64,000 bases of DNA from Gammaproteobacteria bacterium (GTDB lineage Bacteria; Pseudomonadota; Gammaproteobacteria; Burkholderiales; Gallionellaceae), in the NCBI GenBank assembly GCA_018820925.1, contig JAHJNJ010000036.1:124001-188000 (forward strand), in the 5' to 3' direction. Below, in pieces: positions 39,431-48,315 of the stretch (position 1 is its first letter; each line of letters opens with the position of its first letter). Both the position numbers and the translations under genes were made by a program. Under the pieces are notes generated by a model. It worked only from the letters and a program-made list of their open reading frames with translations. It was not told the origin of the DNA and searched no databases.

Positions 39431-39749
39431 AACGGGAAAACCAATGAACCAATGTGGGGTCTGCAATGTGGGGTCAGGTCTTGCAATGCAACATTCTCTT
39501 TTAAGGAATCGATGGGGTCGGTCTCAGGAATCGATGGGGTCGGTCTCGATTGATCGATAGATAAACAATGAAATTCAAATTTCCATCACCGGCACGCCAA
39601 CTGCCTCATCTCTTCCTCGCCTTCTGCCTGAACTTCACGCAGACCGCCCAAGCCTATTCACTGGCACGGCTAACTAGCCTGCCCGGCTGTATGCAACAGT
39701 AATCATTTAGAGAGAAATATTTTGTGAAGTATTTTCAAGGAGACTGGTA
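39431..39749. repeat. GGGGTC-type repeats and a tiny ORF
   Basis: Diverged units with GTGGGGTC cores lie at 39453-39480, and a perfect 22-base tandem pair (AGGAATCGATGGGGTCGGTC plus TC) lies at 39504-39525 and 39526-39547. A 44-codon frame at 39568-39702 begins MKFKFPSPARQ and has a hydrophobic stretch ending TAQA, like a cut-off signal peptide; it is probably a gene relic. The promoter and ribosome site of the next lipoprotein occupy the rest. Confidence 0.6.
39568..39702 (+). pseudogene. 44-residue relic with signal-peptide-like N-terminus
   Basis: It begins MKFKFPSPARQLPHLFLAF and has a likely cleavage at TAQA-Y. It stops after ~17 further residues. No ribosome site is evident. It may be the start of a lost exported protein; coding status is doubtful. 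Confidence 0.3.
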
Positions 39750-40844
39750 ATGAAGTTATTTGCTAAAGGCGTTTTATGGGCGGTGTTGGCGGCGCTGTCG
39801 CTAACGTTATCAAGTTGCGGCGGTGGCGGTGCGTCATCTACAAATACAACATCGTCAGCAAATTACAGTTCAATTACTCCAATAGGTACATCGAGCCTTG
39901 ACAATAAAGGCATGCAAGGATACCAAACACCATCGACTGCAAATTCGATTAGTTTTATTCCACTTACCAAAGGAACTACACCTTTGACTGCCATGTACGT
40001 ATTTACAAGTTTGTCAAAATACGCAGCACCAGAACCGTCATTTTCTGTTGCCGCAAATAAAGCAACAATAGTAGCCAGCATGATTGAAACCGGCTTTTAT
40101 ACAAATGGCAACCCATATTCACTTCCACACCTGAGGGCCACTTTCGACGGCAGCATCACCGAAACTGTAGACTTGGCAGGACATTACAACACGACGTTCG
40201 AGGAGAATAATTACTGGACCGGATTTTGTGCCAATGGAAAGTATATTATTTTGGCATTTGCTGACAAGCGCGTCTCTGGCACAACCCTTTCTCCTGGCGC
40301 TGGACTAAGTTATACGCAGTTTGGGGCATGGGATGTTGCTCCTTATGCAAGTGCTGGTATGTCATATTCACAGGTATTTGTCGGCATGGGTACGCCCACA
40401 GCAGCTATGCCGTCAGGTGTATATAGCTACTCCGGTGCAGTTGTAGGATATGTGGTGGATAGTAGTGGAGCCAAGCATTTAATAGAGGGAGATGTAACGC
40501 TTACCTTCGACTCATCTGCTTCTACAGTAGATGCCTCATTAGCTAACATGGTCACGAAATTGCCCGCAGCAAATCTGGTTCAGGGGAGCTTTAACGACTT
40601 GTCTTTTACTGGCAGTGTCACCGGAAATGGTTTTTCCGCATTGGCTGTTACAGTCAGTCCCATGAGTGGCTCTGTAACTCCCACCAGCACAGCTTCCATG
40701 ACGCCAGGCACAACATCTGCAAGCATGTCTGGTCATTTCTACGGCCCGACAGCAAATGAACTAAGTCTGTCGTTTCAGTTAAGCGGGAATGGTGGAACGG
40801 GCGGAACTGTAAAATTGATAGCCGCACTCGCTGCCAAACAATAA
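39750..40844 (+). CDS. putative lipoprotein with leader duplicated from 37173
   Basis: 364 residues, AAGGAG 8 bases before the ATG. Signal with lipobox LSSC followed by GGGGASS. The first 12 codons and the upstream ribosome site are identical to those of 37173; the mature domain is different, rich in serine, threonine, alanine and glycine with a beta-strand pattern and the transferrin-binding-protein-like ending FYGPTANELSLSFQLSG, which hints at an 8-strand lipoprotein barrel. The function is unknown. Confidence 0.65.
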   Translation: MKLFAKGVLWAVLAALSLTLSSCGGGGASSTNTTSSANYSSITPIGTSSLDNKGMQGYQTPSTANSISFIPLTKGTTPLTAMYVFTSLSKYAAPEPSFSVAANKATIVASMIETGFYTNGNPYSLPHLRATFDGSITETVDLAGHYNTTFEENNYWTGFCANGKYIILAFADKRVSGTTLSPGAGLSYTQFGAWDVAPYASAGMSYSQVFVGMGTPTAAMPSGVYSYSGAVVGYVVDSSGAKHLIEGDVTLTFDSSASTVDASLANMVTKLPAANLVQGSFNDLSFTGSVTGNGFSALAVTVSPMSGSVTPTSTASMTPGTTSASMSGHFYGPTANELSLSFQLSGNGGTGGTVKLIAALAAKQ

Positions 40845-41260
40845 GTTAGGGGGGCGGAGTGTGCTGCTTAGACTAACGGACATTGGGCGGGGCATTGGGG
40901 GGACATTGGGGACGGGTTAGCAATATTTTTCAAAACCGCAATCATCGGGGTCGGGTTCGCAATAAGTACAAAAACCAAATTACTCGGACATAACAATCGG
41001 GGACGGGGCTTGGGCGTGTAATTAGGTGTTCCGATCTGCAATGCGCATGTTTACTGCCACTATTGCAAGCAGGCCATGCATGCGGACAATACTCGCACCA
41101 GAATTGTCGACCAAAATACATTGACATATTCCGTTTTCCGGCGCGACAATGTCCGCGCATCGAAATACTCCGAAATTCAATAGCGTACAGCGGCAAATAG
41201 CAACCGAATACAGTCCTTTCGTAAACTGCAAGACGTAACAGCGGCACGAGGAGAATGTAA
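40845..41260. repeat. 416-base gap with degenerate GGGGTC/GGGGAC repeats
   Basis: From ~40879 come several ACATTGGGG(A)C-type units, then at 40939-41030 the second copy of the CAATCGGGGTCAGG-type repeat (TCGGGGTCGGGTTCGCAATAA ... AAATTACTCGGACAT), ending GGGACGGGG and TTAGGTG. The last ~220 bases up to the amylase show no gene. They probably carry its promoter, but I cannot point to clear hexamers. Confidence 0.6.
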
Positions 41261-42835
41261 TTGAAGTTGGATAATCCGCACATTCCTGAAACAAGAATAA
41301 CACTCGGAACGCGCCCTGCTGTTCATTCTGCGTATCTGCTTGCACTGTTTTTCCTGCTGTGTCTGACCCTGTTGCCCGGTGCCGCGCGGGCGGCTACGGA
41401 TTGGTCGGATGAGGTGGTGTATTTCGTGCTCATCGATCGCTTTGCCGATGGCGACAGGACGAATGATCGCGGCGTCGAGCGCCGTAACCCGGGCGGTTTC
41501 CATGGTGGCGATCTGAAGGGGTTGACCGGGCAACTGGATGAACTCGCCGATCTGGGCATCACCGCGCTGTGGATCAATCCAGTGCAGAAACAAATCACCC
41601 AGAGTTTTTACGCCAGCGCCCCGGCCAAACTGGGCATTCCGGAATTCAGGCATTTCGGTTTTCACGGTTACTGGATAGACGACTTTACGGCGATGGAGCC
41701 GCATTTCGGCAGTCTGGATGACTTGAAGAAGCTGGTGGAGGAAGCGCACAAACGTCATATCAAGGTGCTGCTCGATGTGGTTTACAACCATGCGGGTTAC
41801 GGTTCCAGCTATGCATCGCGCCGGACATCGGACGGACAGGGTTGGCTGCGCACCGGCGAAGGAAATTGCGATGTCGATCCGCTCACCTGTGCGGTGGGCG
41901 GCCTGCCCGATTTCAGGACCGAATTGCCCGAGGTCAGGGATTACCTGCTGAACGCCAACATCGGTCTGGCCAAACAGGCCGGTGTGGACGGTTTCCGGCT
42001 CGATACGTTCAAGCACATCGCTACGGATTTCTGGCTGGAGCACCGGCGCCGCACGCGTGAACAACTCGGCAAGGATTTCTTTCTGCTGGCCGAGTACTGG
42101 GGCGGAACGGCCGGATCGCTCGATCCGTTCTTCGAGCGCGACGAAATCGACGCCGGGTTCGATTTCAGTTTCAAGGGCAGTTGCGAAGCGTTCGCAAACG
42201 GTCGCGGTCGTGCCGTCGCTTACGGCAGTTACCTGGGGTCACGTCACAAAGTGCGCAAGGGCTATTTGCTGGCGCACTATCTCTCCAGCCATGACGAACC
42301 CATGGCGCTGTACGACCTGAATGGCGACAAAGACAAATTCCGCATTTGCGCGGCGATCCAGATGACGTCCATCGGCATGCCGGTGATTTATTACGGCGAA
42401 GAAGTGGCGCGCGCCGGGAGCGAATGGCCGCTCAATCGCACCGACATGCCGTGGGGCGAGCGCGACATCCTGCCGGGCAAAGGCCTGGCCCGCGATGAAG
42501 CCATGCGCGATTTTTACAAAAAGCTCCTGCATATCCGCCACCGTCACTCCGCGCTGACACGCGGCGACTACACGCTGCTGACCGGGCCAAAAGACGCAGT
42601 GCTTGCGTTCCTGCGGCAGGATGAGCAATACAACGACAGCGTGATGGTCCTGGTCAACCGCGAAGACAAGGTGTCGGAGGCGGACTTTGTGGCGCCGGAC
42701 AACTGGAACCGCCAGCCGGTCATGGATGACCTGACCAATATAGCGGTAACGACTTCTGCAGGACATATCAGGTTGACCATGGCACCCAGGTCGGTGCGCA
42801 TATTCAGCGTGAGTTCAGGAAAGGTGGAGCACTGA
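41261..42835 (+). CDS. exported GH13 alpha-amylase family glycosidase
   Basis: TTG start at 41261 with GAGGAG 7 bases upstream. 524 residues: long n-region and signal peptide ending RARA near residue 45, so periplasmic or secreted. GH13 (beta/alpha)8 barrel with region I DVVYNH, nucleophile D248 (GFRLDTFKH), acid/base E278 (LLAEYWG) and D345 (SSHDEPM). It hydrolyses alpha-1,4 glucans to malto-oligosaccharides that the following ABC system would import. The stop overlaps the ATPase start (TGATG). Confidence 0.93.
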   Translation: MKLDNPHIPETRITLGTRPAVHSAYLLALFFLLCLTLLPGAARAATDWSDEVVYFVLIDRFADGDRTNDRGVERRNPGGFHGGDLKGLTGQLDELADLGITALWINPVQKQITQSFYASAPAKLGIPEFRHFGFHGYWIDDFTAMEPHFGSLDDLKKLVEEAHKRHIKVLLDVVYNHAGYGSSYASRRTSDGQGWLRTGEGNCDVDPLTCAVGGLPDFRTELPEVRDYLLNANIGLAKQAGVDGFRLDTFKHIATDFWLEHRRRTREQLGKDFFLLAEYWGGTAGSLDPFFERDEIDAGFDFSFKGSCEAFANGRGRAVAYGSYLGSRHKVRKGYLLAHYLSSHDEPMALYDLNGDKDKFRICAAIQMTSIGMPVIYYGEEVARAGSEWPLNRTDMPWGERDILPGKGLARDEAMRDFYKKLLHIRHRHSALTRGDYTLLTGPKDAVLAFLRQDEQYNDSVMVLVNREDKVSEADFVAPDNWNRQPVMDDLTNIAVTTSAGHIRLTMAPRSVRIFSVSSGKVEH

Positions 42836-43953
42836 TGGCCTCAATTCGCTTCGACAAGATCGGGAAACAATTCGGCGAGACCGAGATCATCAAGAACCTC
42901 GAGTTCTCCGTGAACGACGGGGAATTCATGGTGTTTGTCGGCCCGTCCGGGTGTGGCAAATCCACGGTATTGCGCATGATTGCCGGGCTGGAAACCATCA
43001 GCAGCGGCGAAATATGGATCGGCGATCGCGTGGTCAACAATGTCCATCCCAAGGACAGAGACATCGCCATGGTGTTCCAGAGCTACGCGCTCTATCCGCA
43101 TATGAGCGTGTACGACAACATCGCCTTCGGCCTGAAGATACGCAAGCTGCCCGACGCGGATATCCGCAAGCGCGTCAAGGATGCCGCGGAATTGCTGGGG
43201 CTGGTGAATTTTCTCGACCGCAAGCCCAAGGCGCTGTCCGGCGGACAGCGCCAGCGCGTCGCGCTCGGGCGCGCCATCGTACGCAATCCTTCCGTGTTCC
43301 TGTTCGACGAGCCCCTGTCCAATCTGGACGCCGAACTGCGCGTGCAGATGCGCGCCGAGATCAGCAAGCTGCAACGGCGCCTCAACACCACGACCGTGTA
43401 TGTGACGCACGACCAGGTCGAAGCCATGACCATGGGTCAGCGCATCGCGGTGCTGAGCGCGTGCGACAAGAACAAACCGCGCGCCACCAATCTGATGCAA
43501 TGCGGTTCGCCGATGGACCTGTATGACCGGCCCGACAATATTTTCGTGGCGCGCTTCATCGGCACGCCCAACATGAACATCGTGCCCGCGCGCTTGAGCG
43601 ACGACGGTTCCACCGTCAATTCGCTCGGCGGCAGCATGCCGGTCAGTGCGCAATTCAAGCAGGCCGCGCAGGCGATGCGCGGGCGTGAAGTGATGCTGGG
43701 CATTCGCCCCGAGCACATCGGCGCTGCCCATGAAATCGACTGGCCGCAGACACAGGCCATACAGGGGCAGGTCGAAATGGTGGAGCTGCTGGGTCACGAA
43801 GCCATTCTGCATTTCAAGGTTGGCGGGCAAATCATGGTCGGCCGTTTGCACAGCCACGGGCACCTGCCCGCGCCCGGTGATACGGTCACCATGCAAATGA
43901 AATGCGAGGCGATCCATTTGTTTGATCCGGTTACGGAGTTGCGCTTGCGTTGA
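42835..43953 (+). CDS. malK: MalK/UgpC-type sugar ABC transporter ATPase
   Basis: 372 residues. Walker A GPSGCGKST (36-44), Q-loop, signature LSGGQRQR, Walker B FLFDEPLSNLD, then the C-terminal MalK-type TOBE/OB regulatory domain (~240-372). It powers import of oligosaccharides through the MalF/MalG-like pair at 45293 and 47223. It overlaps the amylase gene, so amylase and ATPase are translated from one message; a repeat separates it from the binding-protein gene. Confidence 0.93.
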   Translation: MASIRFDKIGKQFGETEIIKNLEFSVNDGEFMVFVGPSGCGKSTVLRMIAGLETISSGEIWIGDRVVNNVHPKDRDIAMVFQSYALYPHMSVYDNIAFGLKIRKLPDADIRKRVKDAAELLGLVNFLDRKPKALSGGQRQRVALGRAIVRNPSVFLFDEPLSNLDAELRVQMRAEISKLQRRLNTTTVYVTHDQVEAMTMGQRIAVLSACDKNKPRATNLMQCGSPMDLYDRPDNIFVARFIGTPNMNIVPARLSDDGSTVNSLGGSMPVSAQFKQAAQAMRGREVMLGIRPEHIGAAHEIDWPQTQAIQGQVEMVELLGHEAILHFKVGGQIMVGRLHSHGHLPAPGDTVTMQMKCEAIHLFDPVTELRLR

Positions 43954-43973
43954 TGAGACGCCGATTTATTGCT

Positions 43974-44006
43974 CCGTTCGCCCTGAGCTTGTCGAAGGGT
44001 GAACGG
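43974..44006. repeat. CCGTTCGCCCTGAGC intergenic repeat
   Basis: A complete copy with pairing ends (CCGTTCGCCCT / AGGGTGAACGG) between malK and malE. As a stem-loop in the transcript it could change the ratio of ATPase to binding protein. Other copies: 17681, 27924. Confidence 0.7.
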
Positions 44007-44046
44007 TTTAAACCAGTTCTTCCCTAACTTTTTCGAGGAGAAAGAA

Positions 44047-45264
44047 ATGAAACAGCGATTGAAAATCATTCTGGCAACCGGCCTGCTGCTCATGGCCGGC
44101 ATTTTCACTGCTGCACAGGCAGCCGACCTGGTGGTGTGGCATGCCTATCGGGGCGCCGAGAAGACGGCCTTCGAAAAAGTCGCCAAGCTGTATGAAATAA
44201 AAAAGGGAATCAAGGTGACGACGCTGGCCATTCCTTACGACGCTTACGCCGACAAGATCACGGCATCGGTGCCGCGCGGCAAAGGGCCGGATGTATTCAT
44301 CTATGCGCAGGACCGGCTGGGCGGCTGGATCGAATCGGGAAAGACGGTCGAGCCCATCGGTTTTTATATCGATGATGCAACGATGAAACAGTTCTTGCCC
44401 GGCATGATGGATGCGATGACCTACAAGGGTACGGTGTACGGCTTGCCGATCAACTACAAGAGCATCACGCTGATCTACAACAAGGCGCTGGTCAAAACAC
44501 CGCCCAAAACATCGGCCGAACTGGTCAAACTCGCCAAGTCGCTGACCAACGCCGATTCGGGCCGCTATGGCCTGGCCTACTGGTACACCAACTTTTACTT
44601 TCACGCCGCGCTGATGAATGCCTTCGGCGGCAAGGTTTTCGACAAGGACGGCAAGCTGGTGCTGAATTCGCCGCAGACGATTGCCTCCATCAAGCAGATG
44701 ATGAAGTGGTACAAGACCGATGGAATCATGCCCACGGAGCCTTCCGAAACCCTGGTGTCATCGATGTTCAACGAGGGCAAGGCGGCCATCGTGTTCAACG
44801 GGCCCTGGTTCATCGGCGAGATTTCTCCTTCCGTCAATTTCGGTCTGGCGGTGTTGCCGACCATAGACGAAGCGGGCGGCAAGCCGATGCGTCCGTGGCT
44901 GACCATCGAAGGCGCCTATGTATCCGCCAGTTCCGGACAAAAGGAATCGGCCTACGATTTTGCCAAATTCCTGACCTCGGAGGAGGCGGGGTTGATCCTG
45001 TCGCTGGAAGGGCGCCAATTGCACACCAACTCGGCCATCTACAAGGACAAGCGCGTCATGAACGATGTGGTGCTTAAAGCTTTCCACGACCAGTTGAACA
45101 GTGCCGAACCGATGCCCAACCGCGCGGAAATGACCATGGTGTGGTCGCCCGTGACCACCGCGATGAACAAGGTGGTGAAAGGCAACGCCACGCCGGAAGT
45201 GGCGCTGAAGGAAGCGACGGGCACGATACAGGACAGCATCACCGCCCTGCGCAAGGGCCGCTGA
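44047..45264 (+). CDS. malE: periplasmic maltodextrin-type solute-binding protein
   Basis: The ATG at 44047 is 8 bases after GAGGAG; the frame opens 16 codons earlier without a ribosome site. 405 residues: signal peptide ending AQAA, then family 1 solute-binding fold (LVVWHAYRGAEKTAFEKVA, GKGPDVFIYAQDRLGGW, FNGPWFIGE, EGAYVSASS), close to MalE in layout. It captures malto-oligosaccharides made by the amylase and delivers them to MalFG. The exact ligand is inferred from neighbours. Confidence 0.9.
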   Translation: MKQRLKIILATGLLLMAGIFTAAQAADLVVWHAYRGAEKTAFEKVAKLYEIKKGIKVTTLAIPYDAYADKITASVPRGKGPDVFIYAQDRLGGWIESGKTVEPIGFYIDDATMKQFLPGMMDAMTYKGTVYGLPINYKSITLIYNKALVKTPPKTSAELVKLAKSLTNADSGRYGLAYWYTNFYFHAALMNAFGGKVFDKDGKLVLNSPQTIASIKQMMKWYKTDGIMPTEPSETLVSSMFNEGKAAIVFNGPWFIGEISPSVNFGLAVLPTIDEAGGKPMRPWLTIEGAYVSASSGQKESAYDFAKFLTSEEAGLILSLEGRQLHTNSAIYKDKRVMNDVVLKAFHDQLNSAEPMPNRAEMTMVWSPVTTAMNKVVKGNATPEVALKEATGTIQDSITALRKGR

Positions 45265-45292
45265 GTTCCGGTTATCTCTCGAGCAGACAGCG

Positions 45293-47221
45293 ATGAACCT
45301 TGCCGAACATCTGAAGCGATCCGCCGTGCTGGGCCTGGGCTTCAGCATGCTGCTGTCGCTGGTGCTGGGCACATGGATGTTCCGCGCGGAAGAAAATGAT
45401 CTGCGCCTGCAGCAAAGACAGAGGCTCGCTGTATTGCGGGCCAATGCGCTGGTGCTTGCGGTGGCCGACACCGATGCGGCAGCCACACGCAGCCGCGTGC
45501 AGGAAATGCAGGAGCTGAATCCGCAAATCGAGTCCGTCATCATCGTGGCCGGCACGCAGTTGCTGGCCTCGACGCGCGCGGAGGATGGCGCGCCGCGAGC
45601 GCTCAAGCGCGAAGAAAAGCCGCTGTACGACCTGAGCAACCTGATCCGCACCGCGCGCGAAACCAATCGCGGCGAAGAAGTGGTGCGCAAGAAAACCGTC
45701 CAGATCGAGGAAACGACCAGAGGCCATCTGGTGGTGACGCTGCCGTATTTGTCGGGGGGCGAATATGCGGGAATCCTGCAGATGAAATTCAACACGGCGG
45801 GAGCGGATACCTTGGGCGACAAGGCGGACTCAATTGCGCTGCCGCTGTGGATGCTGTTGGCCGCGCTGCTTGCGGGCACTTTCCTGCGCTTGCATCCCGA
45901 GAAAAAAATTGATCTCTCCAAGCTGATTGCCATCGGCGTGTTTCTGCTGATTGCGCTGCTTTACCAGCAGCAGCGTATCGAACGGCTGGAGCAGATCGAA
46001 GTGCAGGATAACCAGTCCGTGGCTGCGGATTACCTTGCGCTTGCGCAGCAGTACGATCGCCTGGGAATTTTGTCCCTGGCGCGCGATCCGGCAAGCGTGA
46101 ACCGGTGGGACACCGACCAATATCAGCGTCCGCTTGGACTGATCGGTGCCGACGGTAGAATATCAACCGAAGGTCAAGCCAGGCAATTTGCCAAACGTGC
46201 CGGCCTCTTCAAGCCGATCCTGTGGGCGATCAATCTGCTGACTGCAGCCGTGCTGCTGATGTTCATCTACGGCTACGCGGCGCGCGGCTATGCCGCGTTC
46301 AGGAAGAATATCGACGCCTATATATATGTGGCGCCCGCCATGATCGGCATGCTGGTGCTGGTGTTTTTCCCGTTCGCGTACGGCATCGCGCTGTCGTTCA
46401 CCGATACCACTTTGTATAACGAATCCCTGCCGTTCCAGGATCGCCTGATCGGGTTTGAAAATTTCCGGCACATTCTCGGCGACTTCAATGTGTACCAGCA
46501 CACGCCGGACGGCATCAGCTGGAACTACCAGAATTTTTACTGGACGCTGATGGTCACCGTGATGTGGACCGTCACCAATGTCACCATCGGCGTGTCCGTG
46601 GGATTTCTGCTGGCGATGGCGCTGAATACGGATGGGTTGAGAGGCAAGGCCGTTTATCGCGTGCTGCTCATCCTGCCCTGGGCCATCCCGAACTACATCA
46701 CTGCTCTGGTCTGGCGCGGCATGTTCCATCCGCAGTTCGGCGTGATCAACCAGGTGCTGCAGATGTTTGGCATGGAGCCTGTCGCGTGGTTCGACGGTGT
46801 GTTCAGTGCCTTCTTTACCGGCGTGGCGACCAACGGCTGGCTGAGCTTTCCGTTCATGATGGTGGTGATACTGGGCGCGCTGCAATCCATCCCCAAAGAC
46901 ATGTACGAGGCGGCCGAGGTCGAGGGCGCCAGCCGCTGGCAGCGCCTGCGTTTCATCACCCTGCCCTTGCTGAAGCCGACCCTGATCCCGGCCATCGTGC
47001 TGTCGGTGGTGTGGACCTTCAACATGTTCAACATCATCTTCCTGGTCTCCGGCGGCGAACCCGGTGGGGCCAACGAAATCCTGGTGACCAAGGCGTACAA
47101 GATCGCTTTTGAAAACTACCAGTATGCCTATGCCGCCGCCTACTCGACGGTGATCTTCATGATCCTGCTGGTGTATGGTTTCTTCCAGACGCGCATCACC
47201 AAAGCGACGGAGTCTTTCTGA
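45293..47221 (+). CDS. malF: MalF-like ABC permease with large N-terminal sensor-like extension
   Basis: 642 residues, longer than MalF of enterobacteria (514). The C-terminal ~290 residues are a standard binding-protein-dependent permease (membrane core from ~340; EAA loop MYEAAEVEGASRWQRLRFITLPLLKP, given here as AAEVEGASRW and FITLPLLKP). The N-terminal ~310 residues have a membrane helix (~10-28), a ~135-residue extracytoplasmic segment rich in charged helices with QSVIIVAGTQLLAST-like strands resembling a Cache/PDC sensor, two further helices (~178-232), and a second short loop. The start has only a weak ribosome site. Confidence 0.85.
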   Translation: MNLAEHLKRSAVLGLGFSMLLSLVLGTWMFRAEENDLRLQQRQRLAVLRANALVLAVADTDAAATRSRVQEMQELNPQIESVIIVAGTQLLASTRAEDGAPRALKREEKPLYDLSNLIRTARETNRGEEVVRKKTVQIEETTRGHLVVTLPYLSGGEYAGILQMKFNTAGADTLGDKADSIALPLWMLLAALLAGTFLRLHPEKKIDLSKLIAIGVFLLIALLYQQQRIERLEQIEVQDNQSVAADYLALAQQYDRLGILSLARDPASVNRWDTDQYQRPLGLIGADGRISTEGQARQFAKRAGLFKPILWAINLLTAAVLLMFIYGYAARGYAAFRKNIDAYIYVAPAMIGMLVLVFFPFAYGIALSFTDTTLYNESLPFQDRLIGFENFRHILGDFNVYQHTPDGISWNYQNFYWTLMVTVMWTVTNVTIGVSVGFLLAMALNTDGLRGKAVYRVLLILPWAIPNYITALVWRGMFHPQFGVINQVLQMFGMEPVAWFDGVFSAFFTGVATNGWLSFPFMMVVILGALQSIPKDMYEAAEVEGASRWQRLRFITLPLLKPTLIPAIVLSVVWTFNMFNIIFLVSGGEPGGANEILVTKAYKIAFENYQYAYAAAYSTVIFMILLVYGFFQTRITKATESF

Positions 47222-47222
47222 C

Positions 47223-48095
47223 ATGGCCGAACCCAAAACAAAAAATCATCTCTGGCTGCATGTGTCGCTCATTACCTTCACGATGCTGGCGTTGTATCCG
47301 GTGTTCTGGGTGCTGGCGCTATCGTTCTCTGGCCAGCAAAGCGTGGGCCTCATCGACCTGCCGAAAGATCCGAGCTTCTTCGAACGCCTACGCGGGATAT
47401 TGCCGTTCCCCGCGCACTGGTCGGTGAAAAACTATGTGGAAGTGTGGACGGAACAGCAATTCGGACGCTGGTTGTGGAACAGCGTGGTGATTTCGGCGAT
47501 GACGACCTTGCTGGGTGTGTTCCTCGCCTGCACAGCGGCCTACGCATTCTCGCGTTTCCGTTTCCCGGGACGGAATACGGGCATGCTCATGTTCCTGGTG
47601 TCGCAAATGTTTCCCGGCACGCTGATGCTGATCCCGCTGTTCATCATCATTGTGAAACAGCTGCAACTGGGCAACACCTATATAGGACTGGTCATCGTGT
47701 ACGCGACCACTTCGATCCCGTTCTGCGTGTGGATGCTCAAGGGCTACTTCGACACGATTCCCTACGACATCGAAGAGTCGGCCATCATCGACGGGGCGTC
47801 CCGGCTCACCATTTTCTGGCGCATCATCCTGCCGCTGGCCAAGCCCGCCATCGCCATCACCGCGCTGTTCTCGTTCATGACCGCATGGAACGAGTTCATT
47901 CTCGCCTCGGTGTTCATGGAATCGGAAGCGAACTACACCGCACCTGTCGGGCTGAGATTTTTTGTGGGCGGATTTTCATCGCAATGGGGTTTTTTCGCGG
48001 CCGGTTCGGTGATCGTCTCGCTGCCGGTGGTTGCCTTGTTCCTGCAATTGCAGAAATACCTGATTTCCGGCCTTACTGCCGGAAGTGTTAAATAA
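47223..48095 (+). CDS. malG: MalG-like ABC permease
   Basis: The ATG at 47223 directly follows the malF stop. 290 residues, six membrane segments, EAA loop (IEESAIIDGASRLTIFWRII, conserved spacing to LPLAKPA). The C-terminus lacks the enterobacterial tail but is otherwise normal. It forms the channel with MalF and docks on MalK. Confidence 0.92.
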   Translation: MAEPKTKNHLWLHVSLITFTMLALYPVFWVLALSFSGQQSVGLIDLPKDPSFFERLRGILPFPAHWSVKNYVEVWTEQQFGRWLWNSVVISAMTTLLGVFLACTAAYAFSRFRFPGRNTGMLMFLVSQMFPGTLMLIPLFIIIVKQLQLGNTYIGLVIVYATTSIPFCVWMLKGYFDTIPYDIEESAIIDGASRLTIFWRIILPLAKPAIAITALFSFMTAWNEFILASVFMESEANYTAPVGLRFFVGGFSSQWGFFAAGSVIVSLPVVALFLQLQKYLISGLTAGSVK

Positions 48096-48315
48096 ATACA
48101 ACAAGGGGGTTTGCATAAAATAGTCGAGGAGTATACTCGGGCATCGCATGTGGGACACATGTCTTTGTTCTTCAGGGTTTTTTGTTTCCGGCAACGCGCC
48201 AATATTGTTCGTGATGGTGATGAAATAGTTTTTCAAATGTATCAAGTATCTGATCTCGGAATTTTGTCAGTAAGTTTTCTAACTGTAATGTTCGATAGAG
48301 AGAAGGAGAAAGCAA
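48096..48315. promoter_or_regulatory. 220-base regulatory gap with two palindromes
   Basis: GAGTATACTC (48129-48138, perfect) and CATGTG-GGA-CACATG (48147-48161, perfect arms) lie close together after malG and before an exported-protein gene. They are candidate operators; no cognate regulator is in the window. The ribosome site AAGGAG precedes 48316. Confidence 0.45.
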
